A stretch of 64,000 nucleotides of DNA from Diadema setosum (GCA_033980235.1 CM067069.1:18375650-18439649); one strand, 5' to 3'; positions 12,231 to 25,374 are shown, counted from the first letter of the stretch. The notes: generated by a model from the letters alone, not told the origin. Numbers and translations: made by a program.

Positions 12231-13480
12231 GGTTGAGGGTTAGCAAGGGTGGTGAAGTCATGCAGCCAGTGATTCTGAACAACACGACCGAGAAAACGGT
12301 GCTCATCACGCGGAATCATGTTTGGAATAGGAATATTGTCCGTGCTCCAGCTCGGAGGAGCCGCGGCAGGGCAGACGCGAGGCCGCAGCGTATCTCTTGC
12401 CCGGCCGCCAGCCTCTCGGATGTCTCGCTATAGATTTATTGATCCCAGCTCTGTGATAATATTTGCCTTCCCTTCATGCTGCGTGAACAGAAGAGGAAAA
12501 TTAACCTCCAACCTCGTAATCCCACTCATGCTACGGGAGCGAAAGAGGAGAGAATTAAAAAAAAAAAAAAATGGGGGAGGGGATGATGGAGAGAGAAAAG
12601 AGAACGAAAAGAGGAGCATAACATTGTCCCACATCAAGATAACTGAATCATCCTTGTCCTTCACTCTGCAGCATCATCCCCAAGAAGTAGGTGTAAAGTT
12701 TGCAACGTTTTTCTCTCTCCCGACAACAACGCAGCAAATGTCGGCCTTGAAGCCACTCTTCTCAGCTGTCCTTGTACGAATGCCGAATTACCAGCTTCTC
12801 GAGGGCTCCTTTTCTCCTTCCACCGATAGATATGGCGATCCGAGGCGTCGAGATTGCCCAGTAAAATCGGGACGCCGTGTTTTGATGCTCCTCATGACCT
12901 AGGCGAGAGGCTAAGCGCTGGATTACAACAGCGTGAATTCTTCCCGGACTAAGCGGGCGCAGTATAGTCCTTCTTCTGTTTTTTTTTTCCTCCTGCTCCT
13001 CCCTCGATTCCCCTTTTGCTTTAACTGCGGCCGCACGCTGAAAGAGAATCCAGCAAATTAAATGGAAAGCGGAGAAGGAGAGGGGAAAGATCCGCGACTC
13101 GCGGACAATAAACGTTTTTACACGGCTGCCTCGCCCCCCTCTGGCCATCCAAGGGGTGAAGCCACGGAATCCACAAAAGACTCGTCAGTGGGCGGCTTCA
13201 AGGCAAACCCATATTTATCTGACCCCCCCCCCCCCCCATTCCTCCTCTTCCTCCTACAATGCAATCCTTCTCGCTGTGTGCCCCCTTTTTCATTCACTTG
13301 CCCCTCATTATGAACTTGACAAAGCAATCCTGTCTACCTTTGCCAGGATTGACAATGAAGCTTTTGGAGTGACGAGGGGATAAGGGTGGGGGTTTCCAAG
13401 TGGGCGGGCGGGACAGAGGGAGATGGATAGCCCCAAATAGAGAGAGATAAATTAGGAGTAGGACCAAAGAGGAAGATGTT
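12231..13480. other. GC-richer non-coding block with long chance open frames
   Basis: 12231-13140 contains CpG-rich segments (12300-12430, 13020-13120) and open frames of 194 codons (+) and 128 codons (-) that overlap. Neither resembles a known domain, and the + frame runs through an A-tract that codes for a lysine run. It could hold an alternative promoter or regulatory element; not called as a gene. Confidence 0.4.
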
Positions 13481-16480
13481 AGAAAAGAAGAGTTAATGCC
13501 TTAGCATAGAGAGCAAGTATCATCTGAGTAAAAGAAACATCCAAGTAAGATATTGTTTACAGCATCACATTTATATCATAGTCACGCGGGAAAGCAGAAC
13601 AAACGTAAATTCAGAAAAGCTCATTATGGCCTCGAAGAGATACACTGTAAAAAACAAGGAGGTACAGATTGTCAATGAGTTGCAAAGGATGTATCAGTTT
13701 ATTATTTTATATGAATGAAAGCTGTCACAAAACATAAATACAGTGATTGAATTTATAGAAATGAACCTGGTCTCAATGTCACATTTCCCTATGTTCGTCA
13801 TTGTCAAGTGTTGTATGTAACACATGAAGAGTTCAGAAAGTTTTCGCAATTTCGGCTGAATTTATACCAGACCACACCGTCCAGTCTGCATACAAGGTGT
13901 GTACATGCACTAGCATGAATTTTTCCCATCAGAACATGGATTTGACTTCTCGAACAAGCACTGAAGCAGCACAAGAACAGCATGGAATTAGAACAAGGAA
14001 AGTTCAACAACACATAGAAATTGGATCTGCACACTCGTCCTCAGTAAGTCGCTTAGATAACGAGGGAATATTTTGCAGAGGTGAGAAAGGTGCAGATTGA
14101 ACCAGACAAAATTGGAACTTCTAGTGAAATGGAAACATTTGTTGACAAAGTAAAAAAAAAAAAAGAAGAAAGGTGCTGTTACAGAATGAAAGAGGGGAAA
14201 ACAATGTGCTATAGGTGTAGAGAAAAAGGAGAAAGAGGAGAAAAAAAAGAAACGGTGGGGGGAGGAGCCGTGAGTGTAACAGGGGAAACAGAAGAGCGCG
14301 TGGCTGTTCGTTGAGCTCCAATTCAATTTTGGCGAGACTCGTAGATGCATGGTTTGTTCAGGCAAATCTGGCTCGATATTGGATTTACGGGTATGTCCGT
14401 GGGGTACTCGGCGGCATTGTGTTCCACGTTTAGTGCCATGCAAGTGCCAGTAGCCGGCGGAGAAATAAGAGAGAAGAAGAAAAAAAAAATATGGAAAAGG
14501 AACGGGAAAGAGCTAAATCCATGCCTTCTCAAATTATTTCTGTATACCCTCTCTTCACAGCCCTTTCTTGCTGGAAAAGGGGCAGTTTGAGGCTGTCATG
14601 GCAAAAAAAAAAAACAATATTGAGAATACCATTTCAAAGTGTATTTAATCAATGCACATGCATTATTAGCTGTAATTTGGAAAAAAAAATAAAAACCTCA
14701 TGTATACCAATAATCAAGACAGGATTCATGGTAATCCAGAGTTTTAACATATCTTGGACCCATACCTTGACTTTGAGTCCATGCCATTGCGGATTCTCAG
14801 TCTGGAATTAGTGAGAAACAGAGCGACCTCCTGGAAGTTATCATAAACCTGGTGAGCATGCAGTGAAATGTCCACTGCAGGTCGAGGTAAAGATGAGCAG
14901 GGTAAGAGCGAATAAAATTGAAGAAGCAAGATGGGTACAAATGTGGAATGAAAATAAATCACTCATGAAAAGATTTTCCGTATAGAAAAAAAAACAACAA
15001 CAACACTGAAGTGTTATGCTGAAGGGTCTTTATGCCTGGCTATAGTTGAAGGAATTGGAGCTATGTCGACAGGCTCTGAGCAAAGAAGGTTGGTGAAGAG
15101 AAGAGAAGGAAAAAGAAGAAGAGAAAAGGGGAGATTATATCAGGAAAGGGAAAGCCCAAGTCCCCATAGGAAAGAAGATAGATGGCATATATCTGTTCAT
15201 CATTCTATGTACAATGAGCACACACACACACACACACAGAGCATGGAGAAACATGCATGTACACACACACATATACACACACATACACACACACATCATA
15301 CCTCCATCAGCAGTAATGCGGTCCCCCCTGGATGCCGCCGTCTCCCGAGCAATTCTCACCTCATACTTGTCCTCTCATGACCTTGATTCTATGCTGGCGC
15401 TGAAGCATGGAAGAAAGAGAGAGGGAGATTGGAGGATGGGGGGGGGGGAGGGGGGTCAGATGGAGAGAACATGAGACATTGGGAATAAGCCAGGGAGGAA
15501 CAGAAAGGTAGTCATCTTGGATGAGTGACATGCTGTAATAGATGGAAAATCGGATGATGAGAAAGAGAAGGGGGGGGGGGGGGGGGTTAGGGGAAGGAAT
15601 GTAAGAAGATGGAGATGATGGGACTCAGCAGCCAGACTTACATAGATGACCAGTGTGGTAGACAAAGTCAGAGGGGGGTGGGGGGAGAGATGGATGTTAG
15701 TTAAATCGGTGTCACACTGGCCGATTGAGGGGATGCTCGGACTGGTTGGCTTCACTCCGAGGTTTCTTTATTAATAGGCAACCAGCGAGGGGATGTTAAT
15801 TGGGCCATGTCTAGCCCTCCACAGTGAGATTACTATTCCAACCTTCAGACAATTCCCCGTTCCTATCTTCTTCATTTTGTGTCTCCATGCCCCACCCCTG
15901 CCTCTTTTTCTACCCCACCATCCCCCCACCACCATCCCCCACCACCATCCTCCCACCACCATCATCTTCCCCCCATCACCACCACCACTACTGCCATTTC
16001 CAACCCCCTCCCACCATCTCTCATAGAATTAAGCCAGTTGACATATAGTTGTCACAGCAAGAGTGGTGCTGCATTCAACAGTTTCATATCTGGGTGTGAT
16101 AGCAGTTTGGACAAGTACCAAGTAGATTCACACTGTGTGTGATATAAGTCTTTGTGCGTGGCAATCTAGTCAAAACATATGTAGTGGTTGTATTCCTCTC
16201 TTTTATCTATTGCCTGGCTATCTTCTTTCATGCAGTGTGCTATCTTCAACAATTTTTCTCCTGCTCGATGTATTCCTACTTGGTTCGTGACGGTCTGATT
16301 TCCTTCCCCATTGTGTCATCAGCCATAAATCCTCTCATTACTTCTCATTACCACAAAATGCATTCGTTGGTCGTCTAGCCACATGAAACATATCATCTGT
16401 CCATCAGCTTTGCTATCAATCTGTGCAGTACATATGTATTATATGTATATATTTATATAAAGTTATATATAACTATAGAC
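13481..16480. other. Non-coding intron with CA repeats and pyrimidine tracts
   Basis: (CA)n repeats at about 15217-15297, a G17-type run near 15571-15587, and a CCACCATC-rich pyrimidine tract at 15890-16020. The remaining sequence is unremarkable and no gene is visible. Confidence 0.6.
15217..15297. repeat. (CA)n microsatellite, interrupted
   Basis: Two CA-rich blocks (15217-15238 and 15259-15297), separated by about 20 nt of non-repeat sequence. Confidence 0.9.
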
Positions 16481-16488
16481 CTCTTTAG

Positions 16489-16492
<4 letters not shown>

Positions 16493-16524
<32 letters not shown>
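16493..16524. repeat. (AT)n microsatellite
   Basis: Sixteen consecutive AT dinucleotides, running into a short GT stretch. Confidence 0.95.
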
Positions 16525-16530
<6 letters not shown>

Positions 16531-17496
16531 TTGTGTTACCACTCGATATATTTCTCTCACATCATGATATGATATGGAATTCATATATTGACTATATCAA
16601 ACTGATCCTCTTTGTCTTCTGTTGTCTACCCAGTCACCTTTTATATGTTTCATCTTTAACCACTCTTTCTCTTTTATCATTCACTCCCTTTCTCTCTCTC
16701 TCTCCTCCTCAGCCCCATGTACCCCCTAGTCTCTACCCCTCCTCACCCCTGGTTTGTTGCCCCCCGTGGTATTTTCTCGCCTTTCTTCCTCTTTAACCGT
16801 CCCTCGCTCTCGCTCTCTAATGACCCCTTACACTCATTACATCTCCAATCACCAGAACGATGCCCATGGAAATTATTTCAGATGACAATTCCATTTGGTG
16901 TCTTAATTCCGGTCTGGGTCACCCTCCACTAAGTTCCTAATTCGCCATTGCCAGAGATTGACATTTTTTCGCCCCCTTTCCACTCTTTTTCACTGGGGTC
17001 TCTTTTACCAAAAAATTGTCACTGTATTTTTTTTCTTCTGTTTTTCTAGCCAGTGTGGAGGTGTTGGACTGGCACAAAAAATGCAGATGGATTGAGATTT
17101 TTTTTTTTTTTTTTTTTTGGGGGGGGGGGGGGAGGAGGGAGGGGAGGCATGATAAGTTGGAATGCAGATTTTGAACTTCGACCATTGTTGAGTGTATGTG
17201 GAATTTCTATTCTTTGAATTGTGAACATTTTAGTCCTTTCAGTTATATAGGTGTGTAGAGAGCACACACTGTATGGTACTATGTTTTGGCAACAGTGATG
17301 GCTAGGAAAAAGATGACAGAAGATTACATTCTCTCGTTTCATTCCCCCCTTCCTTTCTGTATAAATGATGAGTTGATAAACAATGGGAGCAGATGAGGAG
17401 GACCCTGAGATGAAGTAGCGAAGAATTGAGAAAGAAATGACTGTGTTTAACAGAATGAGTCATTACATGTGGCTGTCATGTGAGGCATTATAGTTA

Positions 17497-17523
17497 CCAT
17501 TATTGTTATTGTTATTATTATTA

Positions 17524-17566
<43 letters not shown>

Positions 17567-17595
17567 CATTATTATTATTATCATTATTATTATTA

Positions 17596-17641
<46 letters not shown>

Positions 17642-17664
17642 CATTATTATTGTCATTATTATTC

Positions 17665-17698
<34 letters not shown>

Positions 17699-17709
17699 CA
17701 TTATTATTG

Positions 17710-17764
<55 letters not shown>

Positions 17765-17788
17765 CATTATTATTATTATTACTACTAC
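17497..17788. repeat. (TTA)n trinucleotide array with TCA/TGT interruptions
   Basis: About 290 nt of TTA repeats on the + strand, with TCA, TGT or CTT variants at semi-regular spacing. All frames stay open and translate to homopolymer-like peptides that are not genes. Confidence 0.97.
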
Positions 17789-17829
17789 TTCTGTTTCTAT
17801 GTAGTTATTGTGTAAACCATTGAAATATA

Positions 17830-20560
17830 GGCCTAACTAATGGCACAACTTCCACTTCAGATATGCGTACATTTGGGGTATTATATGGCTCTACCCTCAA
17901 GATACAGTTGTAGTAGGCTCGTGTTTGTATTGTACAATTGCATAGAATGATGTCTTCACATGAGTTTATGAAGGATCAGAATATGGCCTTCTGTATATAA
18001 CAAAACCATTACCCAAATCCGAGAGATTTATTTTACAGGATAGGTCACGTTTATTTGGCAAGGTTTAGCAAACCTTTCTGAATTCTTAATGCTAGACATA
18101 TGCAGCTTTATCAGACTCTTAACTTGTACCTAATGCCAATTGCAAAATACTGTTGTGATTGTATATATCCAAAAATAATTCTTGTGAAAGAAAGCATTTC
18201 ATGTTATAAAATTGAGTCATCACTCAAACCAGCAATGAAAGAGGGAATACAAGATGAACTTCCATGCAAGTTCGAAAATTTGGCTTCCTGGACACCAAAA
18301 GATTTTTTGTTTGTAGAATGATGGTGACATTTTGAACTCTGTCAGCATTACTTTCTCGATATTCTGTTGCTAAGACACACATGTTGGTGGTGTTACCCTT
18401 GGGCAAAGAAGGGTTAAGCCATTTCTGACGTGCTGATATGTGTGGTCATCCCTTATGCCTTCCTTGGGCTATCCTCGGATGTCGGTATCGAGAGAGTATA
18501 GACATGGAACGTGCTCAGCCAGTCACCAGCACAGACTGACGAAGACAACGATGTGGGGGTGGGTGGAGGATAAAAATGCCTCTACCGAGAATACCTGCTA
18601 AGATGCTCACTTCTGGAATAAATGGTTGATCTAATCCAGGCATATCTGGGCTCCCAATCATTGCCCATCCTGAGGGAAAGGTCGTTTGGGGGGGGGGGGG
18701 GGGGAGTGAGGTGAATCGACGGCGGAAGGGGAAAAACAGGAGAACAACGATATTCCACGAGTTCAGACAGGAATCAACCTATATTTCACCTCTTCCGAAA
18801 AAAGAGGAGCGAAAGAAACTAAAACGAAGAACGATACGGGTGGAAAAAAGGAGCAACTGATGCTCACCCAGATCCGGTGCTGGTACTGCACGCATGCACT
18901 GGAAAGAGAGCGGCAGAAAAACTCCCGGCTCGTGCTTCTCTCCGGCATCTGCGCATTTCGAGGGGTTCTTCCTTCACTGCGTCTGGATGCCACGCTTTGG
19001 TGGCGCTACACGCTTGGAGGGGTCGAGAATGGGTATAGCAGGGGTGTTCCGTGTGCACACATCCGTGTGTGTTGCTTATTAATTAGGATGAAGCAGTGTG
19101 CAATAAAGAGTGAAAGAAAACAGGAGAGAGAAATGAGGGCCGGAATTTGAGAGAAAAACTGAAAAAGGATGATGTTGGTCATTTAAAGGGGACTGGAAGT
19201 ATAGAGGCTTGTTCACCCGTTGAGGAGTTGAGGACGAGTCCAGAGTATACTCGGGCAGGTGTCTATGGGAAATGCGTGTTGTAGCGAAGTCAGCCCGTCC
19301 CCAAAGGGGTTAAGGTTCCAACCAAGGTCAAGTGTTTCATGGCTACTGGTCAGTCATCTGTCTGACCAGCTGGATAATCATTGACCACGCTTTTTCCTGT
19401 CCAGTCAATACTCCTCCCTCTCTCACGATCTGGTAAAGATCATTCATAGCAAAGTAATAGTGATACCACAAATAATTGGAAGACACCTACACAAATGTTC
19501 ATGGATATACCATTACCATAGTTGTTGTTTTTTTTTTCTTTTTAATAGCAATAGTATTAGTTTCTGTATTGTTTTTCTACAAAGAGAACAATGATCTAAT
19601 GCCCAATCTTTAACCAGTCGCACTATAATTCCCATCTCTGGGTTGTGAGCATTGTCTGCGTGTCAACACAACAGGTTTTTGTCGTTGTCACAGTGATTGT
19701 ATATGTTTCTGCGTAACTTCTGTTTTATATATCTGATGGAAGATTTGCCTCAGTTCCAATTTCTTGGTGTCAGGCATTATCCATACTTGAAAAAAATAGA
19801 TTTTTAAGATTTTGATGCTTTATTTTTATTTCTCTGGATTCTGTTCAAAGTTTTGCACATGATAAATGTGTATATACAGTGTATTTCTTTGTGCTAGCCA
19901 TCCAGGATTGATAAAGAATTGATTTGGAAGATTTTGATGGCTTATTGTTTTGCAGTTACTATTCAAATGGTTGCATATGATATATTATCGAGGACTTGGC
20001 AAGATGAAATGGTGGAATTGTTTCATCACTAAAACAACAATAACACAAAAATTTAACCAAAAAAAAAGAGGTTGGTCAAATTCATTTTGTAAAGGGGTCG
20101 TGACAAAATGGTAAAGCTTTAAGACATGTTTGTCCATGCCATGCCTTGGGAATATGCTTTTAAGTGAAATTTCTGATAAGGTGTGAATTAATCTTGTTTA
20201 TTATCCTTGATGAAGTTGATGTTTCGCATCAAATTATGGTGATTGAATTATTATGGTAAGCTGTTCGGCATGTGGCATGTGTCACTTATTATCGTCAATA
20301 CTCTTTCCTTTGCTGTTGGACGGCATCATTTTGATGGGTAAGGCACTGGTACTTAGTACTTCAGCCACAGCAGGAAACGGTAGGACTTTGCAAGAATGGC
20401 TTCCCATTTTAAGTGGAAGCACATGAGCGGGAGGAGGGTTTGGTTATTGGCCTTGTTCTGATGCCTAGTTAATGTTTGATCGTCGCCATGGCGATGGGTC
20501 ATTAGGTGGATCCCCCATTTAATGGATCAGCCATTTCAGGCAAGGATTTATTAATTATGC
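17830..20560. other. Non-coding intron with scattered unique blocks
   Basis: Contains a G18-type run at 18689-18706, a GC-richer block at 18870-19060, a short diverged direct repeat (19807-19867 against 19929-19985), and a candidate regulatory block at 20400-20560 that carries the 12-nt palindrome TCGCCATGGCGA. No gene seen. Confidence 0.5.
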
Positions 20561-20812
20561 TGGGTTAATGATATGACATAGCTGATCATAATCATTGTGA
20601 AAATAGCGTGGCATTTGTGGTAGAATGGGTGATATGCCACGTGAGAATGTTTGGGCTTGTTTTGTTTTTTTCTTGTAACAGAGCAAAAAATACACACCAA
20701 CTTGGATGATGCACCTAGCAGGGGTAAAGAAGGGATGTTTAGTATTTTGGAAAAGAAGAGTAGATGGATATGCGTGTGAATACAACAGGTCAGGATTAGC
20801 CAGTTCTCAGAG

Positions 20813-20953
20813 TGATGACACTGATGATAATAATGATGATTATGGTTATGGTGATGATGATGGTGATGATGATGATGATGATGATGATGAAGATGATCAT
20901 GATCATGATCATGATCATGATCATGATGATGATGATGATGAAGATGAGGGGGA
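20813..20953. repeat. (GAT)n array with a (GATCAT)n core
   Basis: GAT/GGT repeats with an internal block (20895-20924) of five GATCAT hexamers. The hexamer block is self-complementary, so it can form a hairpin or cruciform, unlike the flanking GAT units. Confidence 0.95.
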
Positions 20954-23154
20954 GGAGGAGGAGGGGGAGGGGATGATTGAGGATGGCTTAGCATGAATGA
21001 AAAGAAAGACGAAATAAAGATGTCCTAGGTTTTCAGAAGGATGCTGAAGAAGAAGAACAGGAGGAGGAGGAGGAGGGGGGGGGAGGTTGATGATGATGGT
21101 AGAACATGGATGACTGCAAAGACAAGGTATAAAGATGTTGTCATACTCTGGTAGAAGAATGAGAAGTGACTGAAGATACTAATGATGATGTCTGTTGATG
21201 TTGATGATGCATTTTGATGATGATGGTAATTACAATGATGGTCATAGATTACAGATGTTACCACCATTAACTTTTGAAGGAAATAACATTGATTCTATAA
21301 ATGGCAGGGATAGGAGAAAGAATCATCAGTAAAATATCTTAAAAAGAAGTTGAAGATGCTTCCCACTGTTTAGAAAAGAGAAAACATCAAAGGGATCAAT
21401 TGAGCTGGAGAAACTTTTTATGACATTAACATTGATCTTCAGGTGCCTACTGTAAGAAATGCAAATTTGAGAACCGTTCCAGCAAACCTGATTGAAATCA
21501 TTGCATCGAAGAGGTGAAAGTTCCAGATGTCAGAAGTCTGTTGGCGTCAAACGTTCCTCCGCTCTAAAACGGAATGCCAAGAGTATCGGCAGGGAGCGAT
21601 GGAGGTAGCGTGCGACAGCCACGTTGACCCCTCCCTAGATTTTTCATATATATACATGCAGTGAGTCGTCAAAGCTGAGATTAAAAGAGGAAGTCCGAGT
21701 AATGTGACAGGGCGGAGGGGCAACAAAGTTGGCATTTTCAGCCGTTTGCCAGAGAGATCCAACCGTAATCCGAAAGGGGGAGGGGTGACTCTTTCACCCC
21801 GTGACATTTGTGCCATTCTCACCTCCTCCTCTGGATTCCTACTGGTATATATAGGATGTCAAAGTGGTGACATCGTTTTCTTTGGGATTGTTTGTGTGTG
21901 GATTCCCCCCCCCCCCCTCACCCCAATCGGTGCTATAAGAGGGAGAGAAAGGGGAACACTTGGGGGACTAGATATCAAATCTGATTTTGGCAGGATTTAG
22001 ACTCCTGTTTCGTTGGGTGTCGTCTTGCCGAATTTCATCCGAGCTGGGCAGGTCTTGGGACGAGATTAATCCGAGGCAGTGTTTTTGCGGCTCGTCACTT
22101 CTCCCTCTCGCCGATCGGTTTCTTCCTCTCCGCGATCATATCGGCATCCCGCTCACCGGTTGCATTTTGGGCGAATGCGATATCGTCGGGATACACTTGA
22201 TGATTTGAATAATTCAATGAGACAATAGCATGCAAAGTCCCCCCCCCCTCCCCCTCCCCGTCCCCCTCCACCCCTGCTCCGTATTTCCTTCTGGTGATGT
22301 AGGCCTACATCTTACTTTTTTTCAGATGGAATGGGGGGAGGGGGACCACTGGATTTTGACAGCAGTATGGATTTTACTGTCATCCGGACGTGAAAAGTAG
22401 CATCTTCCAGGGGATCTGCAATGTGACACGTTTGTCAGACGTGACCACAAAGCCCAAGAAACGTAAGGTCTACCGAGGAAGGAATATGAGTCGCCAATGA
22501 AGGGGATTTTTTTTTTTGGGGGGGGGTGAGTGGGGTAAAGAATGGGGAAGTAAAGAAAAATCAGTAAGGACAAAAAATTGTTGGGTATTCAAGAGAACTT
22601 TGGTAGTGCTGTGGATGCGTTCTTCTCTACTAGTCTGTGGAAACAGACCATGCTTGTAATGATGGAGCTGGACGACAAAAGCCAAGCATGTATGTGACAG
22701 CTCATACAAGATTTCAGATATCATTGTTTTAACCACACACAAGTAACCCAGGTTCTTCTGCCGGTGGCTGAAATCATTTGCTGCAGAGTGACCAGAAGGC
22801 TTTTGAAAGTCGGAATCAAATGGAAAGGAAACTTGATGGGGATTTTTCAGGAATGTTTCCTCAAGTGAAAGAGAAGTTTGATCTGAAAGTGTTGAGTGTT
22901 GTATGTTGTATTCATATCTACTGCCATGTACAGGTCAAATTTGAGGGCAGTAGCGTGGCTTACATAAATGACCGGTCATTAGCTCTCTCCAGTTGCAGTG
23001 GTGAACGGGTGAGATTTCATCATTTTATGTACATGCAAAAATGGGTGCCATGGCATTCAAACACCTACATTTGACATTCTTTCAACAGTAAAAATGACAG
23101 GGATCTGCTTCATTGTTTTATATAACAAATAATACACATCATTTTCTTTGGGCG
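20954..23154. other. Non-coding intron
   Basis: GGA/GAA-rich tract at 21046-21080 and GAT-rich remnants to about 21245. GC-richer unique sequence lies at 21540-21830 and 21990-22200, C-rich tracts at 21906-21917 and 22239-22275. No exon recognised. Confidence 0.55.
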
Positions 23155-23275
23155 TTAGTATAATTACCCATACCTGGTACCTACAAACAGTCTAGAAACT
23201 GAAACTTGTTTTGAAAACAGTTTTAGACTGTTCTAAAGGTACCTTGTGTGGGTAATTCTTACTAATACCCTCACT
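23155..23275. mobile_element. Foldback MITE, about 121 bp
   Basis: The left half TTAGTATAATTACCCATACC.. is complemented by the right half ..GTGGGTAATTCTTACTAA. Pairing continues inward through GGTACCT and ACAGTCTA to a short centre, so nearly the whole segment is one imperfect hairpin. Confidence 0.75.
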
Positions 23276-23295
23276 GATGTCTATTATTTGTGTAC

Positions 23296-23661
23296 TTAAA
23301 GGTACTGTCTACCATTTGGAACAGTGATTTCAAAAATGTTCAATTTCTCACATTTGCTGCATATATGGAGGTCATTTGTAAAAAAAAATCCTACCATATA
23401 AAAGTTTTGCAATAAAGCCTAAAATATAAGGAGATATCAATATTTTTCTCACGAAAACATAACTGTAGACAGTTTAGTCTAGAGACAATTTTATTATAGC
23501 TATTGTTCACATTTTGTATATTTAACAATACTTAACATTGATTATACTGATAAACATTTTTTACACTGGTTGTTTCTATCCCTAACTCACACTTTAGAAC
23601 TATTTTGAAGCACTAAAGCTGGGTTTTTGTTTCATCTGCAAATAGTAAACAATGCCTTTAA
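23296..23661. mobile_element. TTAA-flanked MITE (family 2)
   Basis: Left end TTAAAGGTACTGTCTACC pairs with the right end, whose reverse complement reads TTAAAGGCATTGTTTACT (four mismatches in the first ~23 nt). TTAA lies exactly at both ends, as in piggyBac-type target duplications. The 358-bp interior is AT-rich and has no open frame. Confidence 0.75.
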
Positions 23662-24799
23662 CTACCCCAACTTTCCATCCAACAGGAACAACCATATTCT
23701 TTGGTTGTCATAGACTGTGTTCAATAGTTGTTTTTTTTTCGTCATCATGCTTGAGTCATGATTATTGGAGCGAGACTGTGACTAGTTTGAGCTCTGTTTG
23801 TGTCAATGTCGAAGCGGAGCGAATAAAGTCGTGCAAGAATCCAGGTGTGAATGTCACTGAGAAATACAGGAAGAAAGTATTTGAAAGACGAGTCGTGTAT
23901 GCATCATTATTTCAGCTGATGATCTCTCAATGACGCAAACATAATGATGGGAGGTGCGTTTCGTGTCTGTGCCGTGCGGTTGCGCATGTACGGTCACCGT
24001 AATTTGTTCGATATCGGCCCGCGGCGCGGCGCGGGAATGCCGCGAAACAGCAATCGGCGACGATTCCCTGGCAGGAAGTGTTTGATTCCACTCACCTTGA
24101 ATTTCACAGTTGCTGCCTTAATTTGCCTTTTCCTGCCCTTCTGTATCGGCGAAAGTCTTTCATCTGCCGTGGTTTTGGGGAGAGGGGATGAGGCTTGATG
24201 GGTGAGAGGGAGGAGAGGAAAAAAAAAACAGAGTATGAAGTGTGTTTGTGTGTGTGTGGTGCGTGTATGTGTGTGTATGTATGTGTGTCTGTGTTTATGT
24301 TTATCTGCAGGAGAGAGGGGAAACCCACAGCATGTCCAGTTTAATCATGAGGTAGTCATATACTGGCCAAACCGTTGTGGTTATACTCCCCCCCCCCCCC
24401 CTTTGATTGATCCACTGGGATGCCATATATGACATGAAGTGGGTAAAAAAAAAATTAACTCCATGTGTAGGCATACACACACACACACAAACACATAAAG
24501 ATACAGACATAATTAGCAGGGCTCATAAGGAGAGATAAATTTATGGGTAGCACTTGATTAACATATTGGCCTGTGTCTCTTCTAAAATATTGTAAATCCA
24601 ATGGGGCAATTGCAAGCAAGGGCGGGATGGGGGGGGGGGAGGAGATGGGTGTTGGACTGAAGTAATGGTAACTCATTTATTACAAATGGGCAACTCTGCT
24701 GCACTCAATGTTAGAGGCAATGATACTGTGGTTCTTACAGGGTTAAGGTCCTGACCAGATCAGATGGTGGGGGTGGGGTTTAGAAATGCTGTCCGTATT

Positions 24800-25374
24800 T
24801 TAAAGGACAAGTTCACCTTCATAAACATAAGGATTGAGAGAATGTAGCAATATTAGTAGAACACATCATTGAAAGTTTGAGGAAAATCGGACAATCTGTT
24901 CAAAAGTTATGAATTTTTGAAGTTTTGTGCAGTAACCGCTGGATGAGAAGACTACTGCAGTGTGTGAATAACTTAGATGTCACATGCGTACAACAATATA
25001 AGGAAATTATAAAGAGAATTTCACAAAATTTCATCTTTTGAAAAAAGTACACATTCCCCCGACTCGTTACCGACAAATGTTATGGGTAATATTATTCCCC
25101 CTGCCTTTAGAAAGAGGCAAGTCAAGTGCTCTTTTATTATGCGCAAAAAGTGAAAATATGTTGAATTTTCTTTACATTTTCTTTATACTGTTGTACGCAT
25201 ATGATTCACAAGCTGTAGTAGTCTCCTCATCCAGCGGTTCCAACACAAAAATTTTAAAAATTCATAACTTTTGCATCGATTGTCCAATTTTCCTCAAACT
25301 TTCACTGATGAGTTCTACTAATATTGTTGCATTCTCTCAATCCTTATGTTTATGAAGGTGAACTTGTCCGTTAA
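24800..25374. mobile_element. Large TTAA-flanked foldback element (family 1)
   Basis: A near-complete palindrome of about 570 bp. The left arm starts AGGACAAGTTCACCTTCATA and the right arm ends with its complement, then TTAA. The first ~120 nt of the arms pair with only scattered mismatches, and pairing continues inward through CCGCTGGATGAG to a short centre near 25090. Both ends are flanked by TTAA. A lone right-arm copy lies at 60118-60245. I associate this family with sea urchin genomes (from memory, unverified). Confidence 0.85.

Noticed and set aside
12318..12902. 194-codon open frame on the + strand starting MFGIGILSVLQLGG
   Set aside because: No recognisable domain, runs through an A-tract coding a lysine run, and an overlapping minus-strand frame is also open. 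GC-rich composition alone can explain it. Kept only as a finding on the block.
17447..17823. Open frames of poly-Ile, poly-Leu and poly-Tyr type
   Set aside because: Direct translation of the (TTA)n array in several frames and both strands; not genes.
20551..20996. Asp/His-rich frames that resemble acidic or metal-binding proteins
   Set aside because: Translation of the GAT array; no unique coding sequence attached.
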